A stretch of 64,000 nt of DNA, taken from Aquatica leii (Eukaryota; Arthropoda; Insecta; Coleoptera; Lampyridae). Within the stretch, counting starts at the first letter, position 1. Each line of letters begins with the position of its first letter. Location: contig CM069436.1 in the NCBI GenBank assembly GCA_035610365.1, positions 35,905,117-35,969,116 on the forward strand. Reading direction: 5' to 3'. Both the position numbers and the translations under genes were made by a program. A model generated the notes under the pieces. The model did not search any database and was not told where the DNA came from. It was given only the letters and a program-made list of their open reading frames with translations. This document shows positions 1 to 11,100 of this stretch, piece by piece.

Positions 1-45
1 TTGTGGTTGCTGATGAACCGTTGAAAACGACACGTAACCTGGTCG

Positions 46-2187
46 TCACACTTTCCTCCTTGATTTATATAGCTCTGGGTTGATTCGAAAGCGCCGCTCC
101 TGAGACAACAATCTACCTTGAGCATTATCGAACGAGTTGTCTAGCAACTCTATTGGCTGTTTGAATTGAATTGAAACAACGAATCTACCGTCATTGTCTC
201 TTCTGAAATTTTTAACAAAATGAGCTTCGCAGGCATTTTCCTCCTGCGATAACACCTTTTCGCTTGGATAATTTTCCAACTCCCAGAATCGCGAAAGCTG
301 ATTTGAAAGATCGTCCAAAGTGCTAAGATGACAAGACGAATTAGTAGCAATAACTGAGTTTATCGGTCCAGCTAAAACCCAACCGAAACGAGTATTTTGA
401 ACAATAGGAAGATTAGGACCTAATTGTATTTGACCAATACACAACAATTGGAAAAAAATTGGAGAACCTATCAAAAGATCAATGTCGCCTGAAGTGTCGT
501 ACGAACTGTCAGATAATCTGATGTTATCTGGTATCTTGAAATTGTTTCGGTTTACGTGGAAGCTTGGAGTTGTTCCAGTGATCTCGTCAAGAACGAGACA
601 CGTGAGATCCAATTTGAAACGAGAGTGATGAGCCCGAATAGTCACATCACACTTTAAACGAATGTGGGAAGCCAATTTACTTAACCCCGAAACGATAATA
701 TTTGCATCACATGTGCGCAGCTTTAACTTAGTGCATAAGCTCGAACGAATAAAATTCGATTGAGAACCTGAATCAAGTAACATTCGAATACAGTGAGAGT
801 TTCCTTCAGAATCTAGAATCTGAGCGGAAGCCGTAGGTAAAAGAACTTGAATTGTGTTTGAAGTAAAAGCCGAAACTATTTGGGTTGGTTCAACAGAGAG
901 ATCTGCTCTTGACAAATGTTCCGACTGCATCAACGGCATGGCCGCAGGAGCATCTCCAATGTGCAGTAGTGAATTGTGCTTGGACTTTCACGTTCGGCAA
1001 GTATGCTGTGAAGAACATTGAGACACAAAATGACCTTTATACAAACAATTTAGACAAAGTCTTAATTCTTTCGATTTAGTTAATCTTGCACGCGGAGAAA
1101 GCTTTATAAATTCATCGCACTTGGTTACTGAATGAGAACCTTTGCAAAGTACGCATGCAAGCGTGTTTGCCACAAAAGATTTGGAGTACGATTTTGGTCT
1201 CTCAGAAGAAGGTTTGAACTTTTCCGAATGCGGTTTGGCCTGATTGGGCCCTAAACAATCTAGTAAATTGGCAGTGTTTGTGAGAAAAGTTTTGAATTTC
1301 TCCAGCGAAGGTAAATCAGAACCTGACCTGTTTTTCAGAGTTTCCCACTGGCGAGAAGTAATGGGATCAAGTTTGTTTGAAACAATATGGATGATGAGAG
1401 CCTCGAATAACTGTTCATCTGCGGAAAGCGATCTGAGCGCTGTCACGTGTTTAAATAAGGAATCAGAAATTTTTCTTAACTTGAAAGCGGATTCTTTATT
1501 TAATGACTCCATGTCTAAAATAGATTTGAAATGGTTGTGTATCAGCAAACGGGGTTGATCGTGCCTAGTGCAAATAGTTTGCCAAGCAACTTGATAACTG
1601 TCGGCTGAAAATTGTAGCGATTTAATAACTTGGGCTGCATCTCCGATCAAACTGGATTTCAAGTAATGAAGACGTTGAACATCGTCAAGATCTTTGTTGT
1701 TGTGAATTAAGCTAGTAAATATTTCGCGAAATTCTAGCCATGCCTCTAAATCCCCAGAAAATTTGGGTATAGAAATTTTTGGCAGATTAAATAATGCTTT
1801 TTGGTGGCCATGATGACCCGTACTACACAAGTCGTTACTGCAATGGGCACTACTCCTGGAGGAGCTGCTGTTAGAAGCAGCTTTGAGGCTGTGACCCCAT
1901 TTATTTATAAAGTTTTTTGCTCGAGAGAGCGCCGAAAAATATGAGTTTTCGAATTGTTCTTGATGTTTGTATTCCGCGGTGACGTCAGTAGTCACTTCGA
2001 TAATTTGTATTTGAATTTGTTCAAAGTCAGATAATAATGAATTAGCCGATTCTAATCTCGTTTCAATTTCAAAAACATGTTCGTCTTCTGGTTTATCCGT
2101 ATGCATCAATTCAAAATTGCTTAAGAACGTATGAAATCCTGTAAGTTTGGATTCAACTAGACCGCGATTTCTAATTAAAGCTTCCAT
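46..2187 (-). pseudogene. BEL/Pao gag-protease ORF with one internal stop
   Basis: This is the gag-protease part of a BEL/Pao LTR retrotransposon, truncated by the left window edge. Residues ~130-330 carry the DUF1759 gag region (LPKISIPKFSGDLEAWLEF). A CCHC zinc knuckle follows (CLNCLYKGHFVSQC). Further on is a DUF1758 aspartic protease with the active-site block MLLDSGSQSNFI and the downstream LLIGSPIFFQLL and RFGWVLAGP blocks. The two open stretches (988-2187 and 46-939) are in the same frame. Reading through the stop between them gives CRT-stop-KSKHNSLLH, where family members have a second Cys-His cluster (CxxCKxKHxxLLH), so the TGA probably replaced a Cys codon. A further stop or frameshift at 46-48 precedes the expected reverse transcriptase. 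The ATG at 2185-2187 follows an untranslated leader behind the LTR. The copy is non-autonomous as it stands. Confidence 0.88.
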
Positions 2188-2675
2188 ATTGAATAGATTT
2201 ATTTTAATATTCTCTTTTCAACTAAGCAACGGCAAGTTAAAAATTAAATGCAAAAATAACGGTAACAATATCGTTACTTACAAAAACAAGAATTGTAATT
2301 AATTAATACAAATACAAGATGAATCTAAAAAAATAGTATTCTTAATTAAAACAACGCCGCGCCGTGCTATCAAATGCAGCGAATGACACGTTATTCAATC
2401 AAAATAAATTTCGAACGTAATTCAATATAAATAGAACACGTTGGAATGAATGCACTGGCTTAACAAAGTAAGCAAGCAAAACAAATGTAAAGGAAAGAGA
2501 AGGCAAACCTGCTATCGTTTGTGGGTATCAACCCTTCAAGTTGTTGGCGAAAGAAGTCTTTGGCTGTCTCTTTCTAACTCATAGGCACGAAATTGCATAT
2601 TTCGTGAAACAATATAAATTCTTGCGAAATCTTGAAAATTCAGTTTCTTGTAATAATGTGGCTCGAAGCACCAAA
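2188..2675 (-). other. BEL/Pao leader with putative primer-binding site
   Basis: Untranslated leader between LTR and gag ATG. Immediately inside the LTR, the minus strand reads TTTGGTGCTTCGAGCCAC (2658-2675), which resembles the sequence seen just after the 5' LTR of many BEL/Pao elements. I treat it as the putative tRNA primer-binding site. The tRNA is not assigned. Confidence 0.5.
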
Positions 2676-2873
2676 TGTTAATTTTAGTGGACTGTAGTTC
2701 TTTATTTTGTTAAGTACATAGAACGATATAAATAAAACAATGATAAAACACAAAGTAATAAGAACGAATAAAATTTATCGAAAGAACATTCGTTTCATCA
2801 GGTGGCTACATGATGACTGATTTTACAAAGAGGGATGTTTGTTGAAATCCCTGCCACCATCAGTAGCGTAACA
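2676..2873 (-). repeat. 5' LTR of the BEL/Pao element
   Basis: On the minus strand this 198-bp segment begins TGTTACGCTACTG and ends AAAATTAACA, so it has TGTTA/TAACA-type inverted ends. It contains an AATAAA signal near its end. It lies about 490 bp upstream of the gag ATG in the same orientation. The partner LTR would be outside the window, so the boundary is inferred from the termini and from the primer-site-like sequence that follows. Confidence 0.65.
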
Positions 2874-2902
2874 ATAAAGTTTTAATAAAATAAGTTTACA
2901 AT

Positions 2903-3280
2903 CTAAACACTATTAGTTATTTTGTCATAGTAATCTGAGTTACTACCAGGAGGAGCATAAATGAAGCCCATAATAATATTTTTATGTCCGATATTACATA
3001 AAACAAGTAATTGCTCAATTTCAGGATAGGACGTAGGTAATACTTTAGAATAATATTTATTATTTAGGGCGATTAGAACTCCTCTACCTCTTTTGGCAAT
3101 TTCATATGGTCTATCATATCTATAGATGTTCATGTTGTGAAATCCTAATTCAGCACTGTATATTTCCGGTGTAAGCCAAGTTTCCGTTAAAACTATAATA
3201 TCAGTTTTTGTTGACAAAGTTGCAATTTTTAAGTAATGTAATTTAGTACGAAGTCCTCTAACATTTTGATAATACATCAA
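2903..3280 (-). pseudogene. APE-type endonuclease, N-terminus of LINE ORF2 (CR1-like)
   Basis: This encodes the start of the apurinic endonuclease domain of a non-LTR retrotransposon ORF2 polyprotein, which nicks target DNA to prime reverse transcription. Visible blocks are YYQNVRGLRTKL (substrate-binding Asn), DIIVLTETWLTPEI (catalytic Glu), RGRGVLIAL and IMGFIYAPPGSNSDYYD. The frame stops at 2903 where the domain should continue for another ~120 residues, and the BEL LTR begins about 30 bp further on. The reverse transcriptase is therefore missing from this window. It follows the ORF1 pseudogene in the same orientation. Confidence 0.8.
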
Positions 3281-3308
3281 GATTTTAGACTGAGTACTAT
3301 TAGGGTTT

Positions 3309-3988
3309 TTTAGTTTTTTAGTGAAATCATTTGTGGCTGGGCATAAATGTACTTTATGGTTAAATTTTGTTCACCATTATCTTGGCGTTCCTTTAATTTG
3401 GTACGAAGATTTACAAGATGTTTTAATTGCATAGGGGTTTGATCTTGTTTAATATTTATATTGTTAAGAGACTTTATTTTGTGTTTATTTTTTAATATTT
3501 GAATAGCATCCGTTGTTGAATTGTTTCCCCAACCTCTGAACGCGAATGTTTCCGGTATCTATATTGGAGATTTCTTTTATTAAATTAGTGGCAATGGTTT
3601 TATCATTAGCGGATTGTGGATCGCTTTCTTCTATGTTGTAGATTACAATATTATTAGCACGACGCTGCCTTTCAAATACTTCATGTACAATTGCATCGGG
3701 AGAGTATTCTTTTTTCGTGCAATTAGATTTCTTTAGTTCATCAATTTGTAATCTTAAATCCAAAATTAACTTTTTTAATTCAATAACTTCATTATCACAC
3801 TTTATACATTTATTGCAAAAGTATGAAACTCTTCTATCTTTAGCAAACACGCATTGAATTTCACTTCTCGATAACTCCGAACACGTAGAATCGGTAGAAT
3901 GTAAAGGTAGTTTACATTTATCGCAAGAAATTTCTTTATCTGCGTTCACGTTATCATTGCAAACAGAGCATTTATTTATAAGTGGCAT
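3309..3988 (-). pseudogene. LINE ORF1 protein with PHD finger and coiled coil (CR1-like)
   Basis: RNA-binding ORF1 protein of the same LINE. An N-terminal PHD-like zinc finger (CSVCNDNVNADKEISCDKC, then LPLH and CNKC, residues ~8-60) is followed by a short coiled coil (VIELKKLILDLRLQIDEL) and an esterase/RRM-type start, ERQRRANNIVIYNIEE. The long frame closes at 3485, but in another frame the C-terminus continues to a TAA at 3309-3311 (QTPMQLKHLVNLRTKLKER then LTIKYI), typical of ORF1 C-termini. One frameshift near 3490-3530 therefore breaks the gene. The ATG at 3986-3988 gives MPLINKCSVC, which suits the PHD start. Confidence 0.78.
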
Positions 3989-4060
3989 AATAAAATGTAG
4001 TTGCTTATTGTAAATAATAAAATACCAGCCAAAACACAGGAGACGGAAAAATGCATGTAC

Positions 4061-4825
4061 ACTTCACACTTCACGTTTATTATTATTTTATAAAGTTGTA
4101 AACATTGTAGATTATTTAAAAATGCTGCAAACTAGTACACCGTGTTTCAAAACAATTAAATTTTGATTAGCAACTGAATATAATATCAAATTAATTGCAA
4201 AGTTTGGATGAACAAATAAATAAAGATAAAGGTCGCTTAAGAACAATAAGTATCTATGGCTTATTGTCAAGCTGTCAGTTACAATATAAGTTTATTTATT
4301 GTAGTAAAATTTCGTCATTGTTTAACTTTAATTACATTTTTTTTGCTATTCACTATCTATGCGTCAACTACAGTCTAATGATTTTGCTAACGAGCACAGG
4401 AAGCTTTTATTCTATTTTGAGTCAAAGTTATTTTTTACTAAAAATATTGGTATAATAGTAGGTATTGTATTTTTTTGGTCTTTTGAAGTTATGTAACATC
4501 TCTAAATACAGAGAAATAACTGAACTTGTGTAAAATTAAGATGTAAGTCATTAAAACAATAAAATAAACTTTACTAAGTAGATAATAATAGTTGAAAATA
4601 TAATCTATTATGAACTATTATTATAAATAACACTTTAGCTAATAATTTATGATGTTTGTGTAATTAAAATTAAATTGGTCTTTCTCCACATCAAAAAATC
4701 TTATTGAAAATAAGAAAAAATAGTAATTTAAGCTTTGACTTTATAACAACAATATAAAATACAAATGAATAAAATATAAGCTTCATTAAGCTGTACAATT
4801 ATTTGGTATTTATTCTTACTACGTA
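4061..4825. other. AT-rich non-coding stretch
   Basis: Low-complexity AT-rich DNA. I see no coding potential or clear repeat structure in it. Confidence 0.6.
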
Positions 4826-5059
4826 AGAGGTGTTCAAAATGCTGTCAAACTGCTCTTACTTTGCGATTTTATTTTTTTCTATACTACAGTTTCGTAATAA
4901 GGTAATTCAGGGTAGTGTCAATTTGGTCATACAATTGTCTGTCAAACTTTATTGTATGACATAGAACGACAGTACGTTGGTTTGTCTTATTACTAAACTG
5001 TATAGAAAAAGAAATAAAATTGCGAATTAGGGCAGTTTGACAGCATCCCGGACAACTCT
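4826..5059. mobile_element. MITE with ~75-bp terminal inverted repeats
   Basis: The left end (AGAGGTGTTCAAAATGCTGT) and the reverse complement of the right end (AGAGTTGTCCGGGATGCTGT) pair. The similarity continues inward for about 75 bp, through the CTGTCAAACTG block to AGTTTNGTAATAAG. The total is ~234 bp with no ORF. TA dinucleotides lie at or next to both ends, which suggests a Tc1/mariner-type non-autonomous element, but the exact duplication is blurred. Confidence 0.75.
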
Positions 5060-6587
5060 ATTAATTTTAAAATCAAAATCTGAAAGAAAAGTAAATAAGA
5101 TTTGGGGACAAATTTAAAAACAATATAATACTGTTATCATTTTTTATTAGATATTTTTACACTTATATAAAGTTATACAAATTAATAAAATACCGAACGT
5201 TACAAATAAAATCTTTTCTAATGTACTAAGGTTAGTTATATTGTAAACTGTATAATATGTTGCAGTACATAGGAAGATGTGTGGCATAATTTTTATATAC
5301 AGCACTTATATTCAAATTTATGTTATAAATAAGAAACAAGTAATTTTTAGAAGGCATTAGAATCACAGTGATATTAAAAATTAATTAAGCTCTCCTGAAT
5401 AGTATTATAAATAAATACCACTTACATGTAAGTAAATATATATGTATATATAAGAGAAGAAGTTTTTATTGTGTATCAAGTTTAGGACCAAACATGTTAA
5501 TTATTGTCCTACTATGAATCTACGCGTTTTTGGGACTAAAATAATTAAAGAATATTTTTTCACTGTCACAATGTATAAGTTTGAATTGACATAGTTGTTT
5601 GTATTGATTCCTAAATTACTTTAAAAAATTTACGAATAAACACTGTGATATGTACGAAATAAAATTTGTGCTTTTGGTTTAATTCAACACCCGCTTCAGT
5701 CTATCAAATGATAATTGTTTTCATTAAAAATTCTACGTCTAACAGTACTAATAATGAGTTAGTTCAAAAACTTAATTCACGTTTTTTGTTAATTGGTGTT
5801 GCTTTTACTTTAATTTGACTGAATTAAGTTTTTAATATCGTAGTTTAGTTACTTTGAGCAAGTTCTTAGAAGCTACAGCAGATAATTATATGGAGCATTA
5901 CTATCATAAGAGTACGTTATCTAAAAAACTAATTAACAAAAAAAACAATCAAGCATTTTGGTCATAAAATAATTGATAAAACAATAGTTATATTTAGTTG
6001 GTACCTATTTTGGTCCCTTACAACTATGAAAGAAGCTTTATATATATATAGATATGAATTTCAATATCAAATATAAAATTTAAGGTGTATATACATGTAT
6101 TTAGAGTGGACAGCACACCTACGATCTCTAAAAAATCCTAAAAATATACAGTTAATTAGATATTTTACTTCAATAAGTTGTTTTTCACTAATTTCTAATA
6201 GTTCAAGTAAAGTAGGATATATTTAATGAAGTCTTGGCACACAGTTTTTGGTTTCACAAGTTTTTATTGCTCCCTCGCAGCCCAGAAAAATTTAATGGTA
6301 ATACTATAAATTACGACCTTAAATCGTAATTGTAAAATTAATTTTTAGACGTTGTGATTATAAAGAAGTTAAAAAAATCACTTTATCTTAACATATACAC
6401 AATAACATAAATAAATATGCATTGCCTCGTTTACCATTTACAAATGTACACTTCTATGATCTAACAGTTTTCTTTCTTAAATAATTAAAAATTTACACCA
6501 CTAAACTAAATAAAGTGTGCCGTTTGTACATTTTATACAACAGAGGGGAATAAAAAAACATAATTTTGGTAATAGTTACGTTTTTTT
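5060..6587. other. AT-rich non-coding stretch
   Basis: No gene is seen. The one structure found is a 13-bp perfect inverted repeat (AAAAACTTAATTC at 5766-5778, GAATTAAGTTTTT at 5821-5833). If the minus-strand exon candidate at 6588 is real, the part next to it would be its 3' UTR. Confidence 0.5.
5766..5833. repeat. Short perfect inverted repeat
   Basis: Arms 5766-5778 and 5821-5833 are perfect 13-bp complements with a 42-nt spacer. It may be a tiny hairpin element. No target duplication is evident. Confidence 0.4.
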
Positions 6588-6881
6588 TTATTGTATAAAC
6601 CTTTCAGTTTCGCTAGGTTCTTCGTCAGCCGGTGGAGAAGGTCCCGATACTGATAGAGTAGGTAATCCAAAATGGCATTCTTCCTCTAAAGATATATTGT
6701 CAACACTGCGAGCTTTTCTGCATAGTTTAGATATGGAACCATATCTACGCATAAATTCTTTCGAATCAAAACCAGGTCCACTATTCGATATAAATATTGC
6801 AGAATTGGTTCTTGAACGTTGGCGGCGCGGTGATTGAATCTTTACTTCTTTTTCCACAACGTTGTTTGACCAACGGCACTT
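6588..6881 (-). CDS. Candidate terminal exon of an unidentified host gene
   Basis: I do not recognise this protein. The minus strand is open for 97 codons from a plausible acceptor (pyrimidine-rich run ending TTTTTAATAG, AG at 6882-6883) to a TAA at 6588-6590. That stop overlaps AATAAA, a possible polyadenylation signal. The peptide is hydrophilic and looks like a regulatory tail: a basic, Ser-rich stretch (KIQSPRRQRSRTNSAIF), then PGFDSKEFMRRYGSISKL, an RKARS phosphosite-like motif, and an acidic Pro/Ser-rich end (GPSPPADEEPSETERFIQ). Codon use and GC are clearly above the flanks, and no transposon family matches. It could be the last exon of a signalling or channel protein. Upstream exons were not found in the window. 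There is no suitable ATG near the start, which fits an internal or terminal exon. Confidence 0.45.
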   Translation of the reverse strand, partial: KCRWSNNVVEKEVKIQSPRRQRSRTNSAIFISNSGPGFDSKEFMRRYGSISKLCRKARSVDNISLEEECHFGLPTLSVSGPSPPADEEPSETERFIQ

Positions 6882-7889
6882 CTATTAAAAAAATATATTA
6901 ATTTTTTTACTCGCTACTATAAAATTTAATGCGAATGTGTTAATTTGAGTATGTATTTTTATTGCAAGAGGTGTAGCTGTACTATTACCTATGCACTACA
7001 TCATTGCTGTTGAAATTACTAAATAAAATTGCAAAAAAGCAGAGCTTGTAATTAAATATATTTTTTATGTAGTTACAGGAACTGATAACAAAAACTCGGA
7101 TCTGTGCTTTAGTGCAAAAGTTTTTGTATTTGCAGCTGTGTAGTGCAAATCTCATTGTGCTGATGTGCACTTGTAGCTGAGTTTATTATATACACAGATC
7201 AATAAAAACACGCTTAGAAATTTATGTAAAAAATACCTCTAAAAAATACATTATATTTCAAATAAATATTAAATAAAATAAACAATGTTGCACACGTTCG
7301 AATTAAAACAATTGTTGCAGAAAGCCATTGTCTAATTTAACGTTAACAATATCGTACTTTTAAAATGAAAATAAACATTAATGAATATAACTGTTTGTTA
7401 TTTAAAATAAAGAAAAGTAATTACAATAAACAAAGAAACTTTAAAACAAGCACACAAACAAGACAAAAATGTACGTACAAATAAGAACAATAAGAAAATG
7501 TCACACTCGCGATGTTTCTACGAAGTAACTTTTGTAGACTAAAATGCTTTTAGTTTAAGAAAGTTTGTTCTGACAAAGAGAGTTTTTCTAAGAAAATGTG
7601 ATAAAAGCGTTAGAAAATTTGTTTTAAAGATTAAATTATTATTGATATCTTTTTAGTTGTTCGTTAGTATTTTGGTTAGAATAAATAATTGTTAAAAATT
7701 TAAAAGTTTAATATAATAATAATACTGTTTGTAGATAAATAATTCAAATGATTAAAAATACTTTTGTAGAAGACTTAAATCGTACGAAATGAATTTTAAA
7801 GACCGCAAACTACGTGATCAGTAACTTTTTTTTGCTGAATTTAAATAATTGTTTTTTATTGGATATACTTACTACATGAGTCATATTCT
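6882..7889. other. AT-rich non-coding stretch
   Basis: No ORF, repeat or motif that I can support. It would be the upstream intron if the exon candidate at 6588-6881 is real. Confidence 0.5.
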
Positions 7890-8775
7890 AAGATTAGAAC
7901 GTCTTTCGAGTTAAGCCAAGGTTGCCAACGTTTTTTTCCACTTTCGTAAAAGGTTTCATCAGACCGTAAAAGCAATCGAAAACTTAAAGAAGTAAGCTAC
8001 AATTTAACAAAGAATCATTACAGAGTTAGGTAATTAATTTGTGAACCAAGTCAGATTCTAAACTTTATAGAAGTGACTTAAAAAGAAGTTGCCTTGTCTT
8101 GTTTGATGCTTTTTATGTTTTCTCAGACTTTCCTATTAAAGACAAATAAAGATTTTGCAATAACCAAAGCTGTATCAAATTCTTTATTGTGGCCTGTAGT
8201 AAAATAATGTTCAGCAACAGCAAATATAGAAATATGTAATTTGATTATACAACAATTATGTTCTGAAAGACGTGTGATGACAGAACGACTAGTTTTACGG
8301 ATATAGACTAAACTACATAAACAAGGAATTTGCTAAAACATACATTTTCAGATGAAAGTGTAACAAATTTGTCCTTGGGAGAAGGAAGCATTTGAGAAAT
8401 TTTACCTGTCATGTTGAATATTGGTTTAATTCCATTTTCGGGTTGGAATTGGAAGTAGAAATGTTCTTTGGTACATGAGTACGGAGATGTAAACGACCCG
8501 TTTCATATAGCTATTGTGTAATCAGATCTTAGCAAGATGACAAAGACTAGATTTTCATGTTGACAAATAGAAAAGAGACAATAAACTAAACATTCAATAA
8601 CAGAATGTTTCTGCGACGGATGACGAGCAAAGTATGAAGATGTCTATTCGTATGTGTGGGTTTGCGATTAACAGAATGGCCTAATAGTTCATTAGGCTTA
8701 CGTGTCACAAGCACACCGAAAAATGGAAGCAAACACTTATTTTCATTTTTTATGGTAAACGTACGTATTCTCTAA
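7890..8775 (-). pseudogene. Penelope-like element: RT thumb, GIY-YIG and 3' end (decayed)
   Basis: Reading down the minus strand, fragments of a PLE polyprotein appear in order across several frames. The RT C-terminal part is FTIKNENKCLLPF, FGVLVTRKP and RKPTHTNRHLHTL (~8590-8760). The GIY-YIG nuclease follows (CSLVYIRKTSRSVITRLSEH, ~8250-8345), then HYFTTGHN and LVIAKSLFVFNRKV (~8150-8210). At 7922-7965 lies a decayed hammerhead segment and the family-typical 3' end. The 5' side stops at ~8775, where an oppositely oriented copy begins. Confidence 0.75.
7922..7965 (-). ncRNA. Decayed hammerhead ribozyme of PLE
   Basis: The minus strand keeps CTGATGA followed by ACCTTTTACGAAAGTGG and an A-run before CGTTGGC. 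It is collinear with the intact copy at 20679-20719, but stem II no longer pairs well and the GAAAC box reads AAAAC. Probably inactive. Confidence 0.6.
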
Positions 8776-8784
8776 CAGAAAGAA

Positions 8785-9715
8785 ACAGACGCTCCTTTAA
8801 ATTATAATCCCACTTTAAAGATTAAACGCAAGATCAGCAAAATTCTCAAATCTTCTAATGTACTTTCTAAAACCAAGAGTCGACTTATCGCTTTAGTTTC
8901 TAAATCACCTCGTTTATACAAACCTCTTAAAGTCTACAAAGTATACCTTTTAGAGCTAACGTCAGTCTTATTCAATATTCTATTTACAAGCTGTCCAAGT
9001 TTTTGTTCAACTTTCTTTCCAAATTTACAGGTAAAGCCTCTTCTCACATCATCAACTTTCATCACTTTATTAATTATTTAAAATCTATAAAGTTTGAACC
9101 TTAGGACCTTCTGAATTTCAATGTCACTTTACCTTCACCAAAGTTTATATTTAAGATTAGTTTATTAACATAATTTAAATTTTGTTTTACCATGACAAAG
9201 ATTTGGATTTGGTTCTTCTTATTGATAAGTGTTTATCATTCACTACATTTAATTTGATAACACTAACAAATATTGGGTGATGTTATAATTTTTTTTTATA
9301 TCTTGTTGTCACTAACATTTCTATAAAATCCTTTGAAACGTTTTCTTTAGAATTATCGATATTAAAATCTAAAGTCTGGCTTAGGTATGTTGATAACGCG
9401 TTTATTGTTTCATCCCATGATCGTCTTAAAATGTTTAAGTTTCTTGATAATCCAACCAACACCCTAATGTCAAATTCATGATGAAAATACAAAAATGTTT
9501 TTTCCATTTCTCAACTTGCTTGTGACACAAAAATCCAACAGATTTTTAAGCCATTATGTTTATTGCATACCCGCACATACTGACATATATGTATCCTCAT
9601 GTTTTGTCCCATCATCATCTGGTACAAAAACGTTCTGTTATTGTATATTTGGTTCTACGGAGAATTTACAGAAGTTTAATAGCAATTACATTATTAGTAA
9701 TCACTGCAAACTTTA
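8785..9715 (+). pseudogene. Penelope-like reverse transcriptase (decayed)
   Basis: Plus-strand PLE RT spread over shifted frames. Blocks in order: LIALVSKSPRLYKPLKVYKV (RT2-type LPKIHK region), LRPIVSSIQYSIYKLSKFL, FTGKASSHIINFHHFINYL, then SFETFSLELSILKSKVWLRY followed by VDNAFIVSSHDRLK, and KNVFSISQLACDTK. The last RT motif is normally YVDD; here it reads YVDN, so a catalytic Asp is lost in addition to the frameshifts. Similarity stops near 9715 and resumes at ~10680 with the next part of the same protein. Confidence 0.72.
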
Positions 9716-10679
9716 AACTTGATCGGACAAGTAATTACGTACAGTCGTGACACATTACTATTAGATAATTGAAATTACTAACACCGCTTGAAAAAAAAAT
9801 ATGCAAAAGCTTACCCCACCGAAGTTCTTTGGTATCAAGTAGTAACATTCACTATCTTTTAGGTATTTATAATCTACACAAAGCGTAGTTTGTAAGCTTA
9901 CGTACGACGGCTGGTGCCTAAATCTGGCTTGATTACAATCAAATTGATTTAAAAAGCTTGCGGGGTATTAGATTAGCGTACAAACAACAGCTGTATTACA
10001 TAAATGTTACAATGCTTTGAAATTCACGACTAAAAGTAAAGTTTTAATGGGATTTGCGAATAAAATGTTGCATGTTATAAGTTTAAAAAAATATTAATAC
10101 GTTGAAATAAATTAAATAACACAAGTTGAAAGCTGAAGATATAAAATCATAAAATACAATTAGGATTGATTGATTATACGATACTTGTCGATAAGTTTGA
10201 CTCAGGCTCAAACAATGATATCAACATTAAAATACTATAAAATATATTTTGGGTTTTACTGGATCATTCTCGATGGATCACAAGAAACAGAATTATCTCA
10301 GTTTAATCTTATAGGAAGAGAAAAAAACGCCTCAAATCTTAGTAGATACGCTAAAAAAATTTATGTTATTGAAGCAACATGGCTGCTTTTATTACAAATT
10401 TTATCTGCAACCGTTGATATAATCTACTAAGTCGCTTAATTCTGATGGAATATTTCCTTATTCAGAATTACTGTTAAAACGTAAAGAGAATAACCAACGA
10501 TGAAATTTAATTATAGAAAAAAATTACTTACGGTTTAGCGGAAAGCGTCTGGATAAAATTTAGCAATTGCAGCAAAAGCAAAGTACGAAATGTCCGAGTA
10601 AAATTCCTTCTTTTTGCGTTTCTCCTCCAAAACTGTCAATTTCAATTAAGCATCGGCTACAGGGGCGGCGTGAATGTTA
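9716..10679. other. Unexplained ~1-kb segment inside the PLE
   Basis: The PLE protein breaks off near 9715 and continues near 10680, so this segment is either an insertion or replaced sequence. It has no recognisable domain (an 86-codon ORF at 10170-10430 resembles nothing I know). A GC-rich CAGGGGCGGCG lies near the right end, of the sort seen at hAT termini, but I find no matching left terminus. Confidence 0.45.
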
Positions 10680-11100
10680 CTTTGAATCATTACTTAAGCG
10701 AATACATAAATAATGAAGTGTAACAGAATCTAGACTCGGAACTTTGTCTTCTTACTAAAATTTTATTAAAGAATGGTTATATAAAGCGGTATATTTGTAA
10801 AGTTATAAATCGTAATCTACATCCTCTTACTCAAGTACCTAAGAACATCTTTAATTCCGATTTTGATCCAAAATTGACATTTTTACTTTACATTTATAGT
10901 CACAGATCAAATAGGAAAACTTTTTTGTAAGAATAGTATTAAAACAATAGTCAACTCCACAAGTGACATCTCTTGAATTAATTATTTTCTAATGACAAAT
11001 TTCTTTCATTTTCATTTTAGGGTGTATACTAAATTCTTTGTTTATGTGGTTTAGTCTACATCGGTGAAACTAGTCGTTTCTAAATATAAGTATTGTATAA
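10680..11100 (+). pseudogene. PLE RT C-terminus and GIY-YIG start (decayed)
   Basis: Continues the RT of 8785-9715. Blocks: NLDSELCLLTKILLKNGYIK, RYICKVINRNLHP, DFDPKLTFLLYIYSH, then the GIY-YIG start (CGLVYIGET-like) at ~11035-11075 with a frameshift. It is truncated at ~11100, where a minus-strand PLE 3' end begins. Confidence 0.68.

Larger units (their letters stand above)
2874..4060 (-). mobile_element. CR1-like LINE fragment, lacking its 3' part
   Basis: Covers ORF1 (3309-3988) and the start of ORF2 (2903-3280). Loss of the 3' side is unusual for LINEs, which normally lose their 5' end. The simplest reading is that the adjacent BEL/Pao element inserted here and the rest of the LINE lies beyond the left edge. 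The 5' limit is uncertain. Confidence 0.65.

Noticed and set aside
2676-2873. A CTGATGA box in the BEL/Pao LTR (minus strand) as a possible hammerhead
   Set aside because: The following sequence lacks a convincing stem II and has GATAA where GAAA is required, and no stem I partner is present.
6517-6837. 106-codon plus-strand ORF opposite the exon candidate
   Set aside because: Codon pattern and splice/polyA signals favour the minus strand; the plus frame is its shadow.
9283-9507. Minus-strand 74-codon ORF
   Set aside because: Antisense to the PLE reverse transcriptase, which has recognisable motifs on the plus strand.
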